DNA from: [Mycobacterium] manitobense
GTDB taxonomy: Bacteria; Actinomycetota; Actinomycetes; Mycobacteriales; Mycobacteriaceae
NCBI RefSeq assembly: GCF_025821665.1
Contig: NZ_JACKSJ010000235.1
Coordinates: 186,001-250,000, forward strand
DNA: 64,000 bases
Direction: 5' to 3'
Position numbers and translations under genes: made by a program
The notes under the pieces: model-generated
What the model was told of the DNA's origin: nothing
Database searches by the model: none
Seen by the model: only the letters and a program-made list of their open reading frames with translations
In this document: piece by piece, positions 9,042 through 18,113 of the stretch
Numbering within the stretch: the stretch's first letter is position 1
How the letters are laid out: each line of letters starts with the position of its first letter

Positions 9042-10249
9042 CCCGGCATCCCGATCTGTGCGCTGTTGCGAGGCGGGCCGTCGAGTGGTCCGTAGAGCCA
9101 GTTCTTGAGTCCCTCAGAGTTCAGCAGGATGCCGGCGTTGCCGTACTTGGCGGGGTTGGCGCCGACATCGCCGACGATGAAAGGCGGCCGGAACTCGGCC
9201 GGCTGCTCGGGCAGTCCGAGTTCCTCGCAGAAGTCGGCGCCGCCACTGGAGGCCGCGACCTTCGGCAGGTCACCGGGGTACCGGTAGCGCTCGACGCCGA
9301 GGGTCAGGCCGGCGTTGACGAAAATGCCCGAGTACTGCGGCGCGGATTTCGCGAAGGGAATGAGGCCACCGACGCCGCACCAGATCGACTCGCGGTATTC
9401 GTTGAGCAGCTCGGACGTCGGTACCAGTTCATGGAGAACATCTGCCAGCGCCTGCTGGTTGCCCCCGACCACTTCGTTGCCGATGTCCGCCAGACCGATG
9501 CTGCTGACCAGGAAGGCGTCGAGGTTCTGCTGCTGGTCGACGATGGAATTGCTCACCGACGTGGTGCTCTGAATGGTCGACAGCAGATCCGGTGTCGCAT
9601 CGGCGTATGCGGTCAGCGTCGGCACCAAGGCCTCGACGTCGCGCGACAGGTTCGGCAGACTCGGCTCGAGTTCCGCGAGCAGCGCGTTGAAGTCGACGAG
9701 GGTCTTACCGAACTGCTCGCCGCGTCCGTTGAACGCCGACGAGATCGCGCCAAGCGTCTCGTTCAGCTTCGCCGGGTCGATCTTGTCCAGCACGTTCACC
9801 AGCTGCTGGAACACCGTGTTCACCTCGACGGTGACGTGCCGGTTCTCGATGACCTGACCGGCCGCCAGCCGCGTCGGCTCCGGATCGGGCGGCGGCACCA
9901 TCTCCACGAACTTGGCGCCGAACACGGTGGTGGAGGCGATGTCGACGAGAACGTTCGACGGGATCAGCTTCAGTTGGTCCGGATTCATCGCCAGGTGCAG
10001 CACGGCCTTTCCGTCGGCGCGTTCCTCGATCGAGGACACCTGGCCGACCTGGACGCCGCGCATCTTCACCCGGGCCTCGGGATTCATCACCAGGCCCGCG
10101 CGGTCGGCGATCACCGTCACCGGCACGGTGCTGGTGAAACTGCCACGAAAAAGGCCGATCGCCAGAGCGATGATGAGTCCGAACACCAGGAGGGTGCCCA
10201 GTCCGGCCAGGGCGGCGTAGTTCCGGCCGCCGGTGTTGCTCTGCGCCAT
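9038..10249 (-). CDS. Mce family protein (MceA type)
   Basis: First Mce subunit, 403 residues. The anchor is at about residues 12-34 and the MCE domain at about 38-118 (VKMRGVQVGQVSSIEE segment). The C-terminal helical half includes the CGVGGLIPFAKSAPQY region usual in MceA proteins. It starts 7 bp after the second YrbE gene. The number of this mce operon (mce1-mce8 style) cannot be assigned from sequence alone, so no symbol is given. Confidence 0.92.
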   Translation of the reverse strand: MAQSNTGGRNYAALAGLGTLLVFGLIIALAIGLFRGSFTSTVPVTVIADRAGLVMNPEARVKMRGVQVGQVSSIEERADGKAVLHLAMNPDQLKLIPSNVLVDIASTTVFGAKFVEMVPPPDPEPTRLAAGQVIENRHVTVEVNTVFQQLVNVLDKIDPAKLNETLGAISSAFNGRGEQFGKTLVDFNALLAELEPSLPNLSRDVEALVPTLTAYADATPDLLSTIQSTTSVSNSIVDQQQNLDAFLVSSIGLADIGNEVVGGNQQALADVLHELVPTSELLNEYRESIWCGVGGLIPFAKSAPQYSGIFVNAGLTLGVERYRYPGDLPKVAASSGGADFCEELGLPEQPAEFRPPFIVGDVGANPAKYGNAGILLNSEGLKNWLYGPLDGPPRNSAQIGMPG

Positions 10250-10256
10250 GATCCCC

Positions 10257-11114
10257 CTAACCCGACAGGTTGAAGTTGCCGTTGGAACCGTAGACCGACA
10301 GCGACACCAGCAGGGTCACCGACACCACGACGATGAGCGAGGTGCGCACGGCATTGCCCACGGCGTTACCCACCCCCGACGGCCCCCCCGACGCGAAATA
10401 GCCGAAGTAAGTGTGCACCAGCAGGATCGAGATCGCCATCAAAATGGCCTGAAGGAACGACCACAACAGGTCGATCGGGTTGAGGAACGTGTCGAAGTAG
10501 TGGGAGTACAGCCCGCCCGACTGCCCCAGCAGCATCACCGTGGTGAACTGGCTGGCCACGAAGGACAGGATGACCGCGATCGCGTACAGCGGTGTCACCG
10601 CGACCATCCCGGCCACGATCCGGGTGCTCACCAGGTACTCGACCGGACGGATGCCCATCGACTCGAGCGCGTCGATCTCCTCGTTGATGCGCATGGCGCC
10701 GAGCTGCGCGGTGACCCCGGCTCCGAAGGTGGCGGCCAATCCGATTCCGGCCACCACCGGTGCGGCGATGCGCACGTTGATGAACGCCGCCAGGAAGCCC
10801 GTCAACGCCTCGATGCCGATGTTGCCCAGCGAGCTGTAGCCCTGGATCGCCAGCACGCCGCCGGTGGCCAGGGTCAGGAATCCGACGATCACGACGGTGC
10901 CGCCGATCATCGCCAAGGTGCCCGCGCCCATGGAGATCTCGGCGATCAGCCGGATGATCTCCTTGCGGAAGTGCACCGTCGCGTGCGGGGTGCCCGCCAG
11001 CGCGCGGCCGTAGAACATGGTGTGGTCGCCGATGCGGCTCAGCGTTCCCACGGGCCGGCTGAACTGCCGGGCGATGCGCGGGTACGTGGCCCGCAGCGTG
11101 GTCAGTGTTCCCAT
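10257..11114 (-). CDS. YrbE permease, second copy (YrbEB type, MlaE-like)
   Basis: Integral membrane permease of the Mce importer, homologous to MlaE. Length is 285 residues with about five to six hydrophobic segments. The MlaE-family segment IDALESMGIRPVEYLVSTRI, which contacts the cytosolic ATPase in this family, is present. The partner ATPase (MceG/Mkl) is not in this window, as is normal for mycobacteria, where one ATPase serves several mce operons. It is 2 bp downstream of the first YrbE gene. Confidence 0.93.
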   Translation of the reverse strand: MGTLTTLRATYPRIARQFSRPVGTLSRIGDHTMFYGRALAGTPHATVHFRKEIIRLIAEISMGAGTLAMIGGTVVIVGFLTLATGGVLAIQGYSSLGNIGIEALTGFLAAFINVRIAAPVVAGIGLAATFGAGVTAQLGAMRINEEIDALESMGIRPVEYLVSTRIVAGMVAVTPLYAIAVILSFVASQFTTVMLLGQSGGLYSHYFDTFLNPIDLLWSFLQAILMAISILLVHTYFGYFASGGPSGVGNAVGNAVRTSLIVVVSVTLLVSLSVYGSNGNFNLSG

Positions 11115-11116
11115 GT

Positions 11117-11911
11117 CTAGCCTGTCGTCATCTGGATGCCGATGGCGGTGACCACCACATTGATCACGAACAGCGCCATGAACGCGTACACCACCGTCTC
11201 GTTGACCGCGTTACCGACCGCCTTGGCGCCGCCACCGGTGATCGTGAGGCCGCGGTAGCAGGCGACCATGCCGGCGATCAGCCCGAACAGCGCGGCCTTC
11301 ACGCACGAGATGATCACCTCGGGGACACCGGTCAGCAGCGTGATCCCGGCGGCGAAGGCGCCGGGATTGACGTCCTGGACGAAAACCGAGAAAACGTAGC
11401 CGCCGAGGATGCCGATGATCACCACCAGGCTGTTGAGCAGCAGCGCGACCAGACCCGAGGCCAGCATGCGCGGCGTCACCAGTCGCTGAACCGGGTTGAT
11501 GCCCAGCACTTCCATCGCCTCGATCTCCTCGCGGATGGTGCGCGAGCCCAGATCCGCGCACATCGCCGTCGCGCCGGCACCGGCCACGATCAGCACCGTC
11601 ACCAGCGGGCCCAACTGCGTCACCGCGCCGAACGCCGCGCCCGCCCCCGACAGGTCCGCCGCACCCAGCTCGCGCAACAGGATGTTCAGCGTGAAGGACA
11701 CCAGGGTGGTGAACGGGATCGCCACCAGCAGCGTGGGCGCCAGCGACACCCGGGCCACGAACCAGGACTGCTCCAGGAACTCGCGCCACTGGAACGGCCG
11801 GCGGAAGATGAACCGGATCGCATCGGCGAACATCGCGAACAGGCCGCCGACCGCCTGCATCGGCGCCGACGCCCGCCCCAGGTTCACCCCTGTCGTCCAC
11901 CGTTCAGCCAT
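11117..11911 (-). CDS. YrbE permease, first copy (YrbEA type, MlaE-like)
   Basis: First of the two permease subunits, 264 residues from the ATG at 11911 (MAERWTTGVNLG). A GGAAGGA ribosome-binding site lies about 9 bases upstream of this ATG; the longer open frame to 11962 would overlap the thiolase gene by 59 bases. The MlaE-type segment EAMEVLGINPVQRLVTPRM is present. The start overlaps the thiolase stop by a few bases, so the transport genes are continuous with the metabolic genes upstream. Confidence 0.92.
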   Translation of the reverse strand: MAERWTTGVNLGRASAPMQAVGGLFAMFADAIRFIFRRPFQWREFLEQSWFVARVSLAPTLLVAIPFTTLVSFTLNILLRELGAADLSGAGAAFGAVTQLGPLVTVLIVAGAGATAMCADLGSRTIREEIEAMEVLGINPVQRLVTPRMLASGLVALLLNSLVVIIGILGGYVFSVFVQDVNPGAFAAGITLLTGVPEVIISCVKAALFGLIAGMVACYRGLTITGGGAKAVGNAVNETVVYAFMALFVINVVVTAIGIQMTTG

Positions 11912-13070
11912 CGGATCCGGGTCCTTCCAGAATGGTGACCGCCGATACCGCCGTCGGGCCACCGATATTGTGCGCCAACCCTATCCGTGCACCGTCCACC
12001 TGATTGACCGCCTCCCCGCGCAACTGACCGAATATCTCGACACACTGCGCGACACCGGTGGCTCCCGGCGGATGTCCCTTCGCCTTCAGCCCACCGCTCG
12101 GATTGACCGGCAGTGCTCCCCCGACGGTCGTCGTCTCGGTTTCGACGAGCTTGTGGGCCTCGAAGCGATCGGCGAACCCGAGGTCCTCGTAGCTGATCAG
12201 TTCGATGCCGGTGAAGTAGTCGTGCACCTCGGCGACGTCCACGTCGGCCGGTGTCAGTCCCGCCATTCCGAACGCCCGCTTGGCCGCCCGCACGGTCGCG
12301 GGGAATGTCGTCATGTCCGGCTTGTGCGGGTACATCACCGAATCGAGCCCCAGGCCGACTCCGCGGATCCACACCGGCCGGTCGGTGAACCGGTCCACCA
12401 CGTCCTCGGCCGCCAGTACCAGTGCGGCGGCCCCGTCGCTCTGCGGTGCGCAGTCGTAGACGCCGAACGGATCCACCACCATCGGCGCGGACATCGCCTG
12501 CTCGACGGTGATCTCGAAGCGCAACCGGGCCTTGGGATTGTCGACGGCGTGCCGGTGGTTCTTGACGGCGATCATCGCGAGGTGCTCGCGCGTCGCAGGC
12601 GACTCGTGCAGGTAGCGCCGGACGTGCAGGGCGAAGCCGGCGGGCGCGACCAGACCCAGCGGGTGGTCCCACGCCATGTCGCGGGTCATCGCCTCCCAGC
12701 CCCACAGCATGTCCTTGGTCGCCACCTCCCGCAGCTTGTCCGCACCCATCACCAGTGCCACGTCGGCCGCACCCGATGCGACACCGTACAGGGCGTTGCG
12801 AACGGCGTCATTGCCCGTGGCACAGGAGTTCTCGACATGTGTGACGGGCAGCTCGTGCAGATCGAGGGTGTCGGCGAGGATGCCGGCCGGGAACCCGTCC
12901 GTCGTTCCCATCGCGCCGAACCAGGCGGCGTCGAGGTCGGCATTGGACATGCCCTTGTCGACGCTGGCGGCACAGTCGGCGAAGGCCATCGCCAGGAGAT
13001 CCTTGATGCCGAAGGCGAAATGCTCGGCGAACGGCGTCATTCCGGCGCCGACGACGGCGACCTTCCTCAT
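11904..13070 (-). CDS. SCP-x-like thiolase / acetyl-CoA acetyltransferase family protein
   Basis: Thiolase-superfamily protein, 388 residues. It keeps the nucleophilic Cys in VENSCATGND (about residue 86) and the GHPPGATG histidine loop. In place of the C-terminal CxG cysteine of classical thiolases it has AHNIGG, as in SCP-x and lipid-transfer-type proteins. Expected role: thiolytic or retro-aldol cleavage of an acyl-CoA. The ATG at 13070 overlaps the upstream stop in an ATGA junction; an upstream in-frame start at 13094 is less likely. Pairing with an OB-fold-containing neighbour resembles thiolase/DUF35 pairs. Confidence 0.85.
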   Translation of the reverse strand: MRKVAVVGAGMTPFAEHFAFGIKDLLAMAFADCAASVDKGMSNADLDAAWFGAMGTTDGFPAGILADTLDLHELPVTHVENSCATGNDAVRNALYGVASGAADVALVMGADKLREVATKDMLWGWEAMTRDMAWDHPLGLVAPAGFALHVRRYLHESPATREHLAMIAVKNHRHAVDNPKARLRFEITVEQAMSAPMVVDPFGVYDCAPQSDGAAALVLAAEDVVDRFTDRPVWIRGVGLGLDSVMYPHKPDMTTFPATVRAAKRAFGMAGLTPADVDVAEVHDYFTGIELISYEDLGFADRFEAHKLVETETTTVGGALPVNPSGGLKAKGHPPGATGVAQCVEIFGQLRGEAVNQVDGARIGLAHNIGGPTAVSAVTILEGPGSDG

Positions 13071-14278
13071 GCCGCTCCCGCGGAGCGGTCGCACAGCGAC
13101 TCGCGCGACGATGCGGCGTCGGGTTCGAAGGCATACCCGTAGTCGGGCACACCGGAGCGCACGGCGATCCGGCGCAGCGCCAGCCGGCCACGGTCACCGA
13201 TGTCCACCGAACCCGGGGCCGCACCGGTCACCTTGACCAACGCCCGGACCGTCACCCCGTCGAGCTCGACGATCACCAGGGAGTACGGCGACCGCAGGCC
13301 GGGCACCGGGATCCGCACGGTGGCTTCGGTGTAGACGGTTCCCGTCTTCGGCAGCGGAACCAGCTCGTAGTCGGTGCGCAGCGAGCAATCCTCGCCGACC
13401 CGGTACCGCGGCGGGAAGTCGAGCTGATCGCTGCCGGCGTATCTGCCTGCTTCCCAACGAACTTTGGCTTCGAAGGCGCGTTCGTAGGCGGCCAGCGAGA
13501 TCGGCAGATCCGCGCCGGGGGTGACGGCGCCGTCCGGCAACGGACGTGCCGCCGGTTCTCGTCGATTCACCTGAGCCTCGCCGCCTGCGACCGTGATCCC
13601 GGAAAGACTTGCCTGCTCGACCGCAACCAAGGGGCCAATGGTATCGGACTCGGTAAGGCTTGCGAGCGCGAATAATCCCGCACTTGCTCCATAAGTCGGC
13701 ATATGTGGCGGCGTGCCCGCACACAGCTCCGTCACCTTGTCGTACTCCACGCCGGCGACCGCGACGGGCGTGTCCAACCACGCTGCCGACAGCGATGCCA
13801 GCAAGCCCCGCTCGTGCAGCAGCCGCGGATCTCCGTAGTCATGCACCACCCCGACCGCGTTGCGGGTGCGAACGGGGAGGCTGCGGGCCACCCGGGCAGC
13901 GGTGCGCACCTTCCTGCCGTGGTCGGCGGTCAGGATCGCCGCGGCGCCCGCGGGATCCAGGTCGACGCCGATGATCAGCGAGCGGGGCCGTGCCGAGCTC
14001 ACCGCGTCGAGCGTGGCGGGGGCCCCGCCCAACCGCTCGTCGACCTCGAGCTCCGGGTCCAGTCCGAGGCCGGCCAGCAGCACCGCGGCGTTGCTGCTCT
14101 CCACCGGCGGCAGGTCACGGCTGACCAGCACCACCCGCTCGACCGCTCCACCGGCGTCCAGCGCCGCGCGGCCGGCTTCGACCGCCATCGTGATCGCATC
14201 CTCGTCGTCGCCCGCCACCCGGTGCCGGGGTGTTCCCCAGCACGGGAGGTAGGTCCCGATGGAAGCGATGTGTGGCAT
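13067..14278 (-). CDS. HMG-CoA-synthase-like protein fused to a DUF35-type OB-fold domain
   Basis: A 403-residue protein from the ATG at 14278 (MPHIASIGTYLPCWG). The N-terminal ~270 residues resemble the 3-hydroxy-3-methylglutaryl-CoA synthase/thiolase-like fold, with the typical start and a THAPTYG-like segment (HMPTYGASAG). The C-terminal ~120 residues (FPPRYRVGEDCSLR onward, then TGTVYTEATVRIP) resemble a DUF35 OB fold. The zinc-ribbon part is degenerate, with a single Cys where the family usually has four. DUF35 domains commonly partner thiolase-like proteins, and the next gene is a thiolase, so the two products probably form a complex. Confidence 0.75.
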   Translation of the reverse strand: MPHIASIGTYLPCWGTPRHRVAGDDEDAITMAVEAGRAALDAGGAVERVVLVSRDLPPVESSNAAVLLAGLGLDPELEVDERLGGAPATLDAVSSARPRSLIIGVDLDPAGAAAILTADHGRKVRTAARVARSLPVRTRNAVGVVHDYGDPRLLHERGLLASLSAAWLDTPVAVAGVEYDKVTELCAGTPPHMPTYGASAGLFALASLTESDTIGPLVAVEQASLSGITVAGGEAQVNRREPAARPLPDGAVTPGADLPISLAAYERAFEAKVRWEAGRYAGSDQLDFPPRYRVGEDCSLRTDYELVPLPKTGTVYTEATVRIPVPGLRSPYSLVIVELDGVTVRALVKVTGAAPGSVDIGDRGRLALRRIAVRSGVPDYGYAFEPDAASSRESLCDRSAGAA

Positions 14279-14297
14279 GGGCTGTTGAGCGACCTTT

Positions 14298-15548
14298 CTA
14301 GGTGACGGCGCCGGCAGTCTTGAGCTCGATGATGCGGTCCCAATCCAGGCCGAGCTCGGCCAGTATGTCGTCGGTCTGCTCGGCGAACCCCGGCGCCGGG
14401 CCGGTCCGCGGTGCGGCGACGTCGAACTGCACCGGGTTGGCGACCAGTTCGAGCTCGCCGGCCTGCACCATGTATTCGTTGGCCCTGACCTGCGCATCCT
14501 GGGCGGCCTGCAGTGTGTCCTGCACGGGCGCCCACGGCCCGGCGAGCGTGGAGAACCGCTCGCTCCACTCGACCAGGGGCCGCTTCTTCATTGCCTCGGT
14601 GAGGATCTCGTTGGCCGCTGCGGTGTTCTCGGCGATCGACTCCGCCGTGGCGAACCGCGGGTCGTCGGCGAGCTCCGTGAGGTCCATGTGCCGGCACACG
14701 TCGGCCCAGAACTTCGTGGGCTGCATCATCACGAACGAGATGTAGCGGTCGTCGGCGGTGGGGTACAGCCCGACGAGCGGGTTGATGGGCGAACCGTGCA
14801 CGCCGGGCGGGAAGGCCTCCATGCGTTCGCCGAGATGGTTGGTCAGTGCCACGGTGTGCCCCATCGACCACAGCCCACTGCCCAGCAGCGAGACGTCCAC
14901 GACCGAGGGTTCGCCGGTGCGCTCGCGCTTCAGCAGCGCTGCGGCGATACCGCCTGCGAGATTGGTGCCGGAGATGGTGTCGCCGTAGGCGGGCCCGGGC
15001 GGTCCGATCATGCCGGGCATGTCGGGAGGGGTGATGGTGCGCGCCGTGCCTGCACGGCACCAGAAGGCCGTCATGTCATAGCCCCCCTTCACCGCTTCCT
15101 CGCCGCGCGGCCCCAACGCGCTGCCTCTTGCATAGATGATGTCGGGGTTGACGGCACGGATGTCGTCGATATCGATACCGAATTTCTTACGGTGCCCCGG
15201 CAGGAAGCTGGTGAGGAACACATCGGCCCGGCGGGCCAGCTCGAGCAACACGTCCCTGCCCTCGGGCACCGACATGTCCAGTCCGATGCTGCGCTTACCC
15301 CGGTTGGCGTGCTCGATGTTCGGATTCGGGTCGCCCTCGACCCGCAGCAACCCGGTCTGCCTCAGGCCGCGCTGCGGGTCCCCCGTCACCGCATGCTCGA
15401 CCTTGATCACGTCGGCGCCCCATTCGCCGAGCACCGCACCCGCCGACGGCACGAAGCCGTACATCGCGACCTCGAGCACCCGGATGCCCTCGAGTGGCCC
15501 GCCGGACACATTTCCCGGGTCGCGTCGCTCCTGCCCACCGGAACTCAC
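14298..15548 (-). CDS. CoA transferase, CaiB/BaiF family (class III)
   Basis: Transfers CoA between acids, or racemises 2-methylacyl-CoA in related enzymes. Length 416 residues. N-terminal signature IRVLEVAMYGFVPSAGAVL is followed by WGADVIKVEH. The family's catalytic Asp is probably in VVDVSLLGSG (about residue 200). The start overlaps the aldehyde dehydrogenase stop (ATGA). In this operon it could activate an imported or oxidised acid to its CoA thioester, feeding the downstream thiolase-like enzymes; this role is inferred. Confidence 0.9.
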   Translation of the reverse strand: MSSGGQERRDPGNVSGGPLEGIRVLEVAMYGFVPSAGAVLGEWGADVIKVEHAVTGDPQRGLRQTGLLRVEGDPNPNIEHANRGKRSIGLDMSVPEGRDVLLELARRADVFLTSFLPGHRKKFGIDIDDIRAVNPDIIYARGSALGPRGEEAVKGGYDMTAFWCRAGTARTITPPDMPGMIGPPGPAYGDTISGTNLAGGIAAALLKRERTGEPSVVDVSLLGSGLWSMGHTVALTNHLGERMEAFPPGVHGSPINPLVGLYPTADDRYISFVMMQPTKFWADVCRHMDLTELADDPRFATAESIAENTAAANEILTEAMKKRPLVEWSERFSTLAGPWAPVQDTLQAAQDAQVRANEYMVQAGELELVANPVQFDVAAPRTGPAPGFAEQTDDILAELGLDWDRIIELKTAGAVT

Positions 15549-17068
15549 GAGACGACCCGCGCGAAGGTCTTGGTCTCGAGGAACTCCTCTAGCCCCGCGG
15601 TGCCCATCTCGCGGCCGATGCCGGATTGCTTGAACCCGCCGAAGGGCGTGTCGGGGTTGAAGTAGTTGCCGCCGTTGATCGAGAAGGTGCCGGTGCGGAT
15701 ACGCCGGGCGAGCGCCAGCGCGCGCTCCTCGCTGCCGAACACGGCGCCCGACAACCCGTAGATGGAGTTGTTGGCGATCCGCACCGCGTCGTCGTCGTCG
15801 GAATAGGTGATCACCACGAGCACCGGTCCGAACACCTCTTCCTGGGCGATCTCGCTGTCCGGGTGCACGTCGGCGAGCAGCGTCGGCGTGTAGAAGTAGC
15901 CGGGGTCGACCTTCTCGCCGCCGGTGACCAGGGTGGCGCCGGCCTGAACGGCGCGCTGCACCATGCCGTCGACCTTGTCGCGCTGCTTCTCGCTGATCAG
16001 AGGACCCATGTAAACGGACGGGTCGACTGGATTCCCGAAGCGCACGTGCCCGAAGTTGTTCTTGATCAGCTCGACGATCTCGTCCTTGTGGGCCTCCGGC
16101 ACGAGCAGTCGCGACGTGAGCGCGCAGCCCTGGCCGGCGTGCGTCACCATGCTGAACGCGGAGAACAGAGCGGCCATGCTGAAGTCGGCGTCGTCGAGCA
16201 CGATCGCGGCCGACTTCCCGCCGAGTTCGAGGAACACCTTCTTGAGCGTCTCGCTGGCGGCGGCCATGATCCGGCGGCCGGTCGGCGTCGATCCGGTGAA
16301 GGTGACCATGTCCACGTCCGGGCTGGTCGTCAGCACCGCGCCCACCTCGGGATCGGCGCCGGAGAGCACGTTGACGACGCCGGCCGGGATGTCGGTGTGC
16401 TCGGCGATCAGCTCACCGAGGGCGAGGGTGATCAGCGGGGTGTCCGGCGCCGACTTCAGCACCACGGTGCAGCCGGCGGCCAGCGCGGGCGCCAGCTTCG
16501 CCAGCGCCAGCTGGTTGGGGTAGTTGTAGGCGATGATCGCGGCGACGACGCCCGCTGCTTCCTTCTCGACCCACCGGTGGTGCTGCATACCGCGGCTCTC
16601 GATGTTGCCGAGGTCCTCGGTCATCGGATAGCTCTTCAGCAGATCCGCGTAGTAGCGCACGATCCCGATCGGCTGGTCCAGCTGCGCGCCCTGGCACAGC
16701 GACTCGGTGGCGCCCACCTCCGCGATGGTCAGGGCGGCGAGTTCGTCGCGGTGCTCGACCAGCGTGCTCTGCAGCTGTTCGAGGCAGCGCACCCGCAGCT
16801 CGACGTCGGTCGCCCAGCCGGACTCGTCGAACGCCCGCCGGGCCGCGTCGACCGCGGCGCGGGCATCGGCCACCGTGGCGTCCGGCGCGTGACCGAGCAC
16901 CTCGCCGGTGGCCGGATTGAGAGAGGGAAACGTCCGCTCGGTCTCGACCAGGCGCCCGTCGATCAGCAGTCTCCGGTCGGCCTTGTGTTCGGACGTCCCG
17001 GCACCGTGCAGGGCGATGAAGTCGGCCCCCGGGACGTCATCCGAGATGGTCGGCGTTTCCTGCATCAT
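15545..17068 (-). CDS. NAD(P)-dependent aldehyde dehydrogenase
   Basis: Oxidises an aldehyde to an acid. Length 507 residues. It carries the cofactor and active-site elements FTGSTPTGRRI, ELGGKSA (Glu general base) and the nucleophile Cys in AGQGCALTSR; PFGGFKQSGIGRE is near the end. Two consecutive ATGs (17068, 17065) follow an AGGAGG that abuts the first, so the second may be the true start. It is the first gene of the long mce operon and lies downstream of a palindrome at 17090-17104. Aldehyde oxidation followed by CoA transfer is a sensible order of steps. Confidence 0.93.
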   Translation of the reverse strand: MMQETPTISDDVPGADFIALHGAGTSEHKADRRLLIDGRLVETERTFPSLNPATGEVLGHAPDATVADARAAVDAARRAFDESGWATDVELRVRCLEQLQSTLVEHRDELAALTIAEVGATESLCQGAQLDQPIGIVRYYADLLKSYPMTEDLGNIESRGMQHHRWVEKEAAGVVAAIIAYNYPNQLALAKLAPALAAGCTVVLKSAPDTPLITLALGELIAEHTDIPAGVVNVLSGADPEVGAVLTTSPDVDMVTFTGSTPTGRRIMAAASETLKKVFLELGGKSAAIVLDDADFSMAALFSAFSMVTHAGQGCALTSRLLVPEAHKDEIVELIKNNFGHVRFGNPVDPSVYMGPLISEKQRDKVDGMVQRAVQAGATLVTGGEKVDPGYFYTPTLLADVHPDSEIAQEEVFGPVLVVITYSDDDDAVRIANNSIYGLSGAVFGSEERALALARRIRTGTFSINGGNYFNPDTPFGGFKQSGIGREMGTAGLEEFLETKTFARVVS

Positions 17069-17089
17069 CCTCCTAGCGGCATATGTGAT

Positions 17090-17104
17090 GGAAATTTCAT
17101 TCTC
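17090..17104. promoter_or_regulatory. Imperfect GAGAAT-N3-ATTCTC palindrome before the mce operon
   Basis: GGAAAT-TTC-ATTCTC lies 22 bp upstream of the aldehyde dehydrogenase start. The right arm is perfect and the left arm matches 4 of 6 positions of the motif seen at 39343 and 23863. Probable operator, weakest of the set. Confidence 0.4.
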
Positions 17105-17241
17105 ATCGAGGGCGAATCATACATTCACCCAGTGAGAACTCAAGGTTGGGTAGACCGGCTAGTCATAGGCTTACGGTGCCGGGTGAGCAGCATAGGATGC
17201 CTTGACCGCGGCGTTTCGAATCTTGCAGAATCGCCACTCCC

Positions 17242-17256
17242 GAGAGTACGGTTCTC
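17242..17256. promoter_or_regulatory. Imperfect GAGAAT-N3-ATTCTC palindrome before the SDR operon
   Basis: GAGAGT-ACG-GTTCTC lies 20 bp upstream of the TTG at 17276. It is a degenerate match with the same spacing as the other sites. The sequence CATAAT follows at once and could be a -10 element. Confidence 0.35.
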
Positions 17257-17275
17257 ATAATCGGAAGGAAGATTC

Positions 17276-17371
17276 TTGACGTCTGCGACGACCGTGATCG
17301 ACCCGGCCGCCTCCTCGAGCGCCGCCGGGCACACCTGCGCTGAGGCCACCGCCGCGAGGTTCCCCGCGTGA
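17276..17371 (+). CDS. Possible 31-residue leader peptide
   Basis: A TTG at 17276 follows GGAAGGAAG at good spacing and opens 31 codons (start TSATTVIDPAASSSAAGH) ending in a TGA that overlaps the GTG start of the SDR gene (GTGA). The ribosome-binding site upstream of this frame is better than that of the SDR itself, so translational coupling is plausible. No family is recognised. It could instead be an artefact of a mis-set SDR start or a sequencing frameshift. Confidence 0.35.
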   Translation: MTSATTVIDPAASSSAAGHTCAEATAARFPA

Positions 17372-18069
17372 AGAATGCCGTGGTCACCGGAGGCGGCTCC
17401 GGTATCGGCGCCGCCATCGTCGCCCGCCTGCGCGCCGACGGCCATCACGTCGCGATCCTCGATCTGAACCCCGGCGACGACGAATTCGCCTTCGCCGCCG
17501 ACGTCACCGACCGCGGTCAGGTCGACGACGCCCTGACCGCGGTGCGCGCCAAGCTCGGCCCGATCTCGATCCTGGTCAACGGCGCCGGCCTGGACAGCTT
17601 CAAGAAGTTCCACGACGTCACCTTCGAGCGCTGGCAGCGCGTCATCGACGTCAACCTCAACGGCGTCTTCCACTGCGTCCAGGCCGTGCTGCCCGACATG
17701 ATCGAGGCCGGCTGGGGTCGCATCGTCAACATCTCGTCCTCGAGCACCCATTCGGGCGCCCCGTACATGGCGCCCTACGTGGCGGCCAAATCGGCGGTCA
17801 ACGGGCTGACGAAGACGCTGGCGCTCGAGTACGGCCCGGCCGGGATCACGGTCAACGCCGTGCCGCCGGGTTTCATCGACACCCCGATGATGCGGGCGGC
17901 GGCCGAGAAGGGGTTCCTCGGCGACCTCGACCAGACCATCGCGGCCACGCCGGTGCGGCGGATGGGCCGGCCCGAGGACATCGCCGCGGCGTGCGCCTTC
18001 CTCATCTCCGAGGAGGCCGGTTACATCACCGGCCAGATCCTGGGCGTCAACGGCGGCCGGAACACCTGA
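17368..18069 (+). CDS. Short-chain dehydrogenase/reductase (classical SDR)
   Basis: NAD(P)-dependent alcohol or ketone oxidoreductase, 233 residues from a GTG. It has the Rossmann motif TGGGSGIG near residue 8, NVNLNG-type helix (VIDVNLNG), the Ser of NISSSS and the YxxxK pair in YVAAKSA. A GCGAGG is present upstream but weak. It heads an operon with a second SDR, a ferredoxin and a P450, so it may oxidise the alcohol produced by that P450. It is divergent from the mce/ALDH operon, with which it shares about 200 bp of regulatory DNA. Confidence 0.9.
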   Translation: MKNAVVTGGGSGIGAAIVARLRADGHHVAILDLNPGDDEFAFAADVTDRGQVDDALTAVRAKLGPISILVNGAGLDSFKKFHDVTFERWQRVIDVNLNGVFHCVQAVLPDMIEAGWGRIVNISSSSTHSGAPYMAPYVAAKSAVNGLTKTLALEYGPAGITVNAVPPGFIDTPMMRAAAEKGFLGDLDQTIAATPVRRMGRPEDIAAACAFLISEEAGYITGQILGVNGGRNT

Positions 18070-18113
18070 ACCGCCCCGGCCGGACATCGACCGAGAAACG
18101 AAAGGACACCACT

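Noticed and set aside
15626..17260. A long plus-strand frame (544 codons) opposite the aldehyde dehydrogenase
   Set aside because: It is antisense to a clear gene and is rich in Arg, Gly and His, as expected from codon bias in GC-rich DNA. It has no recognisable motif.
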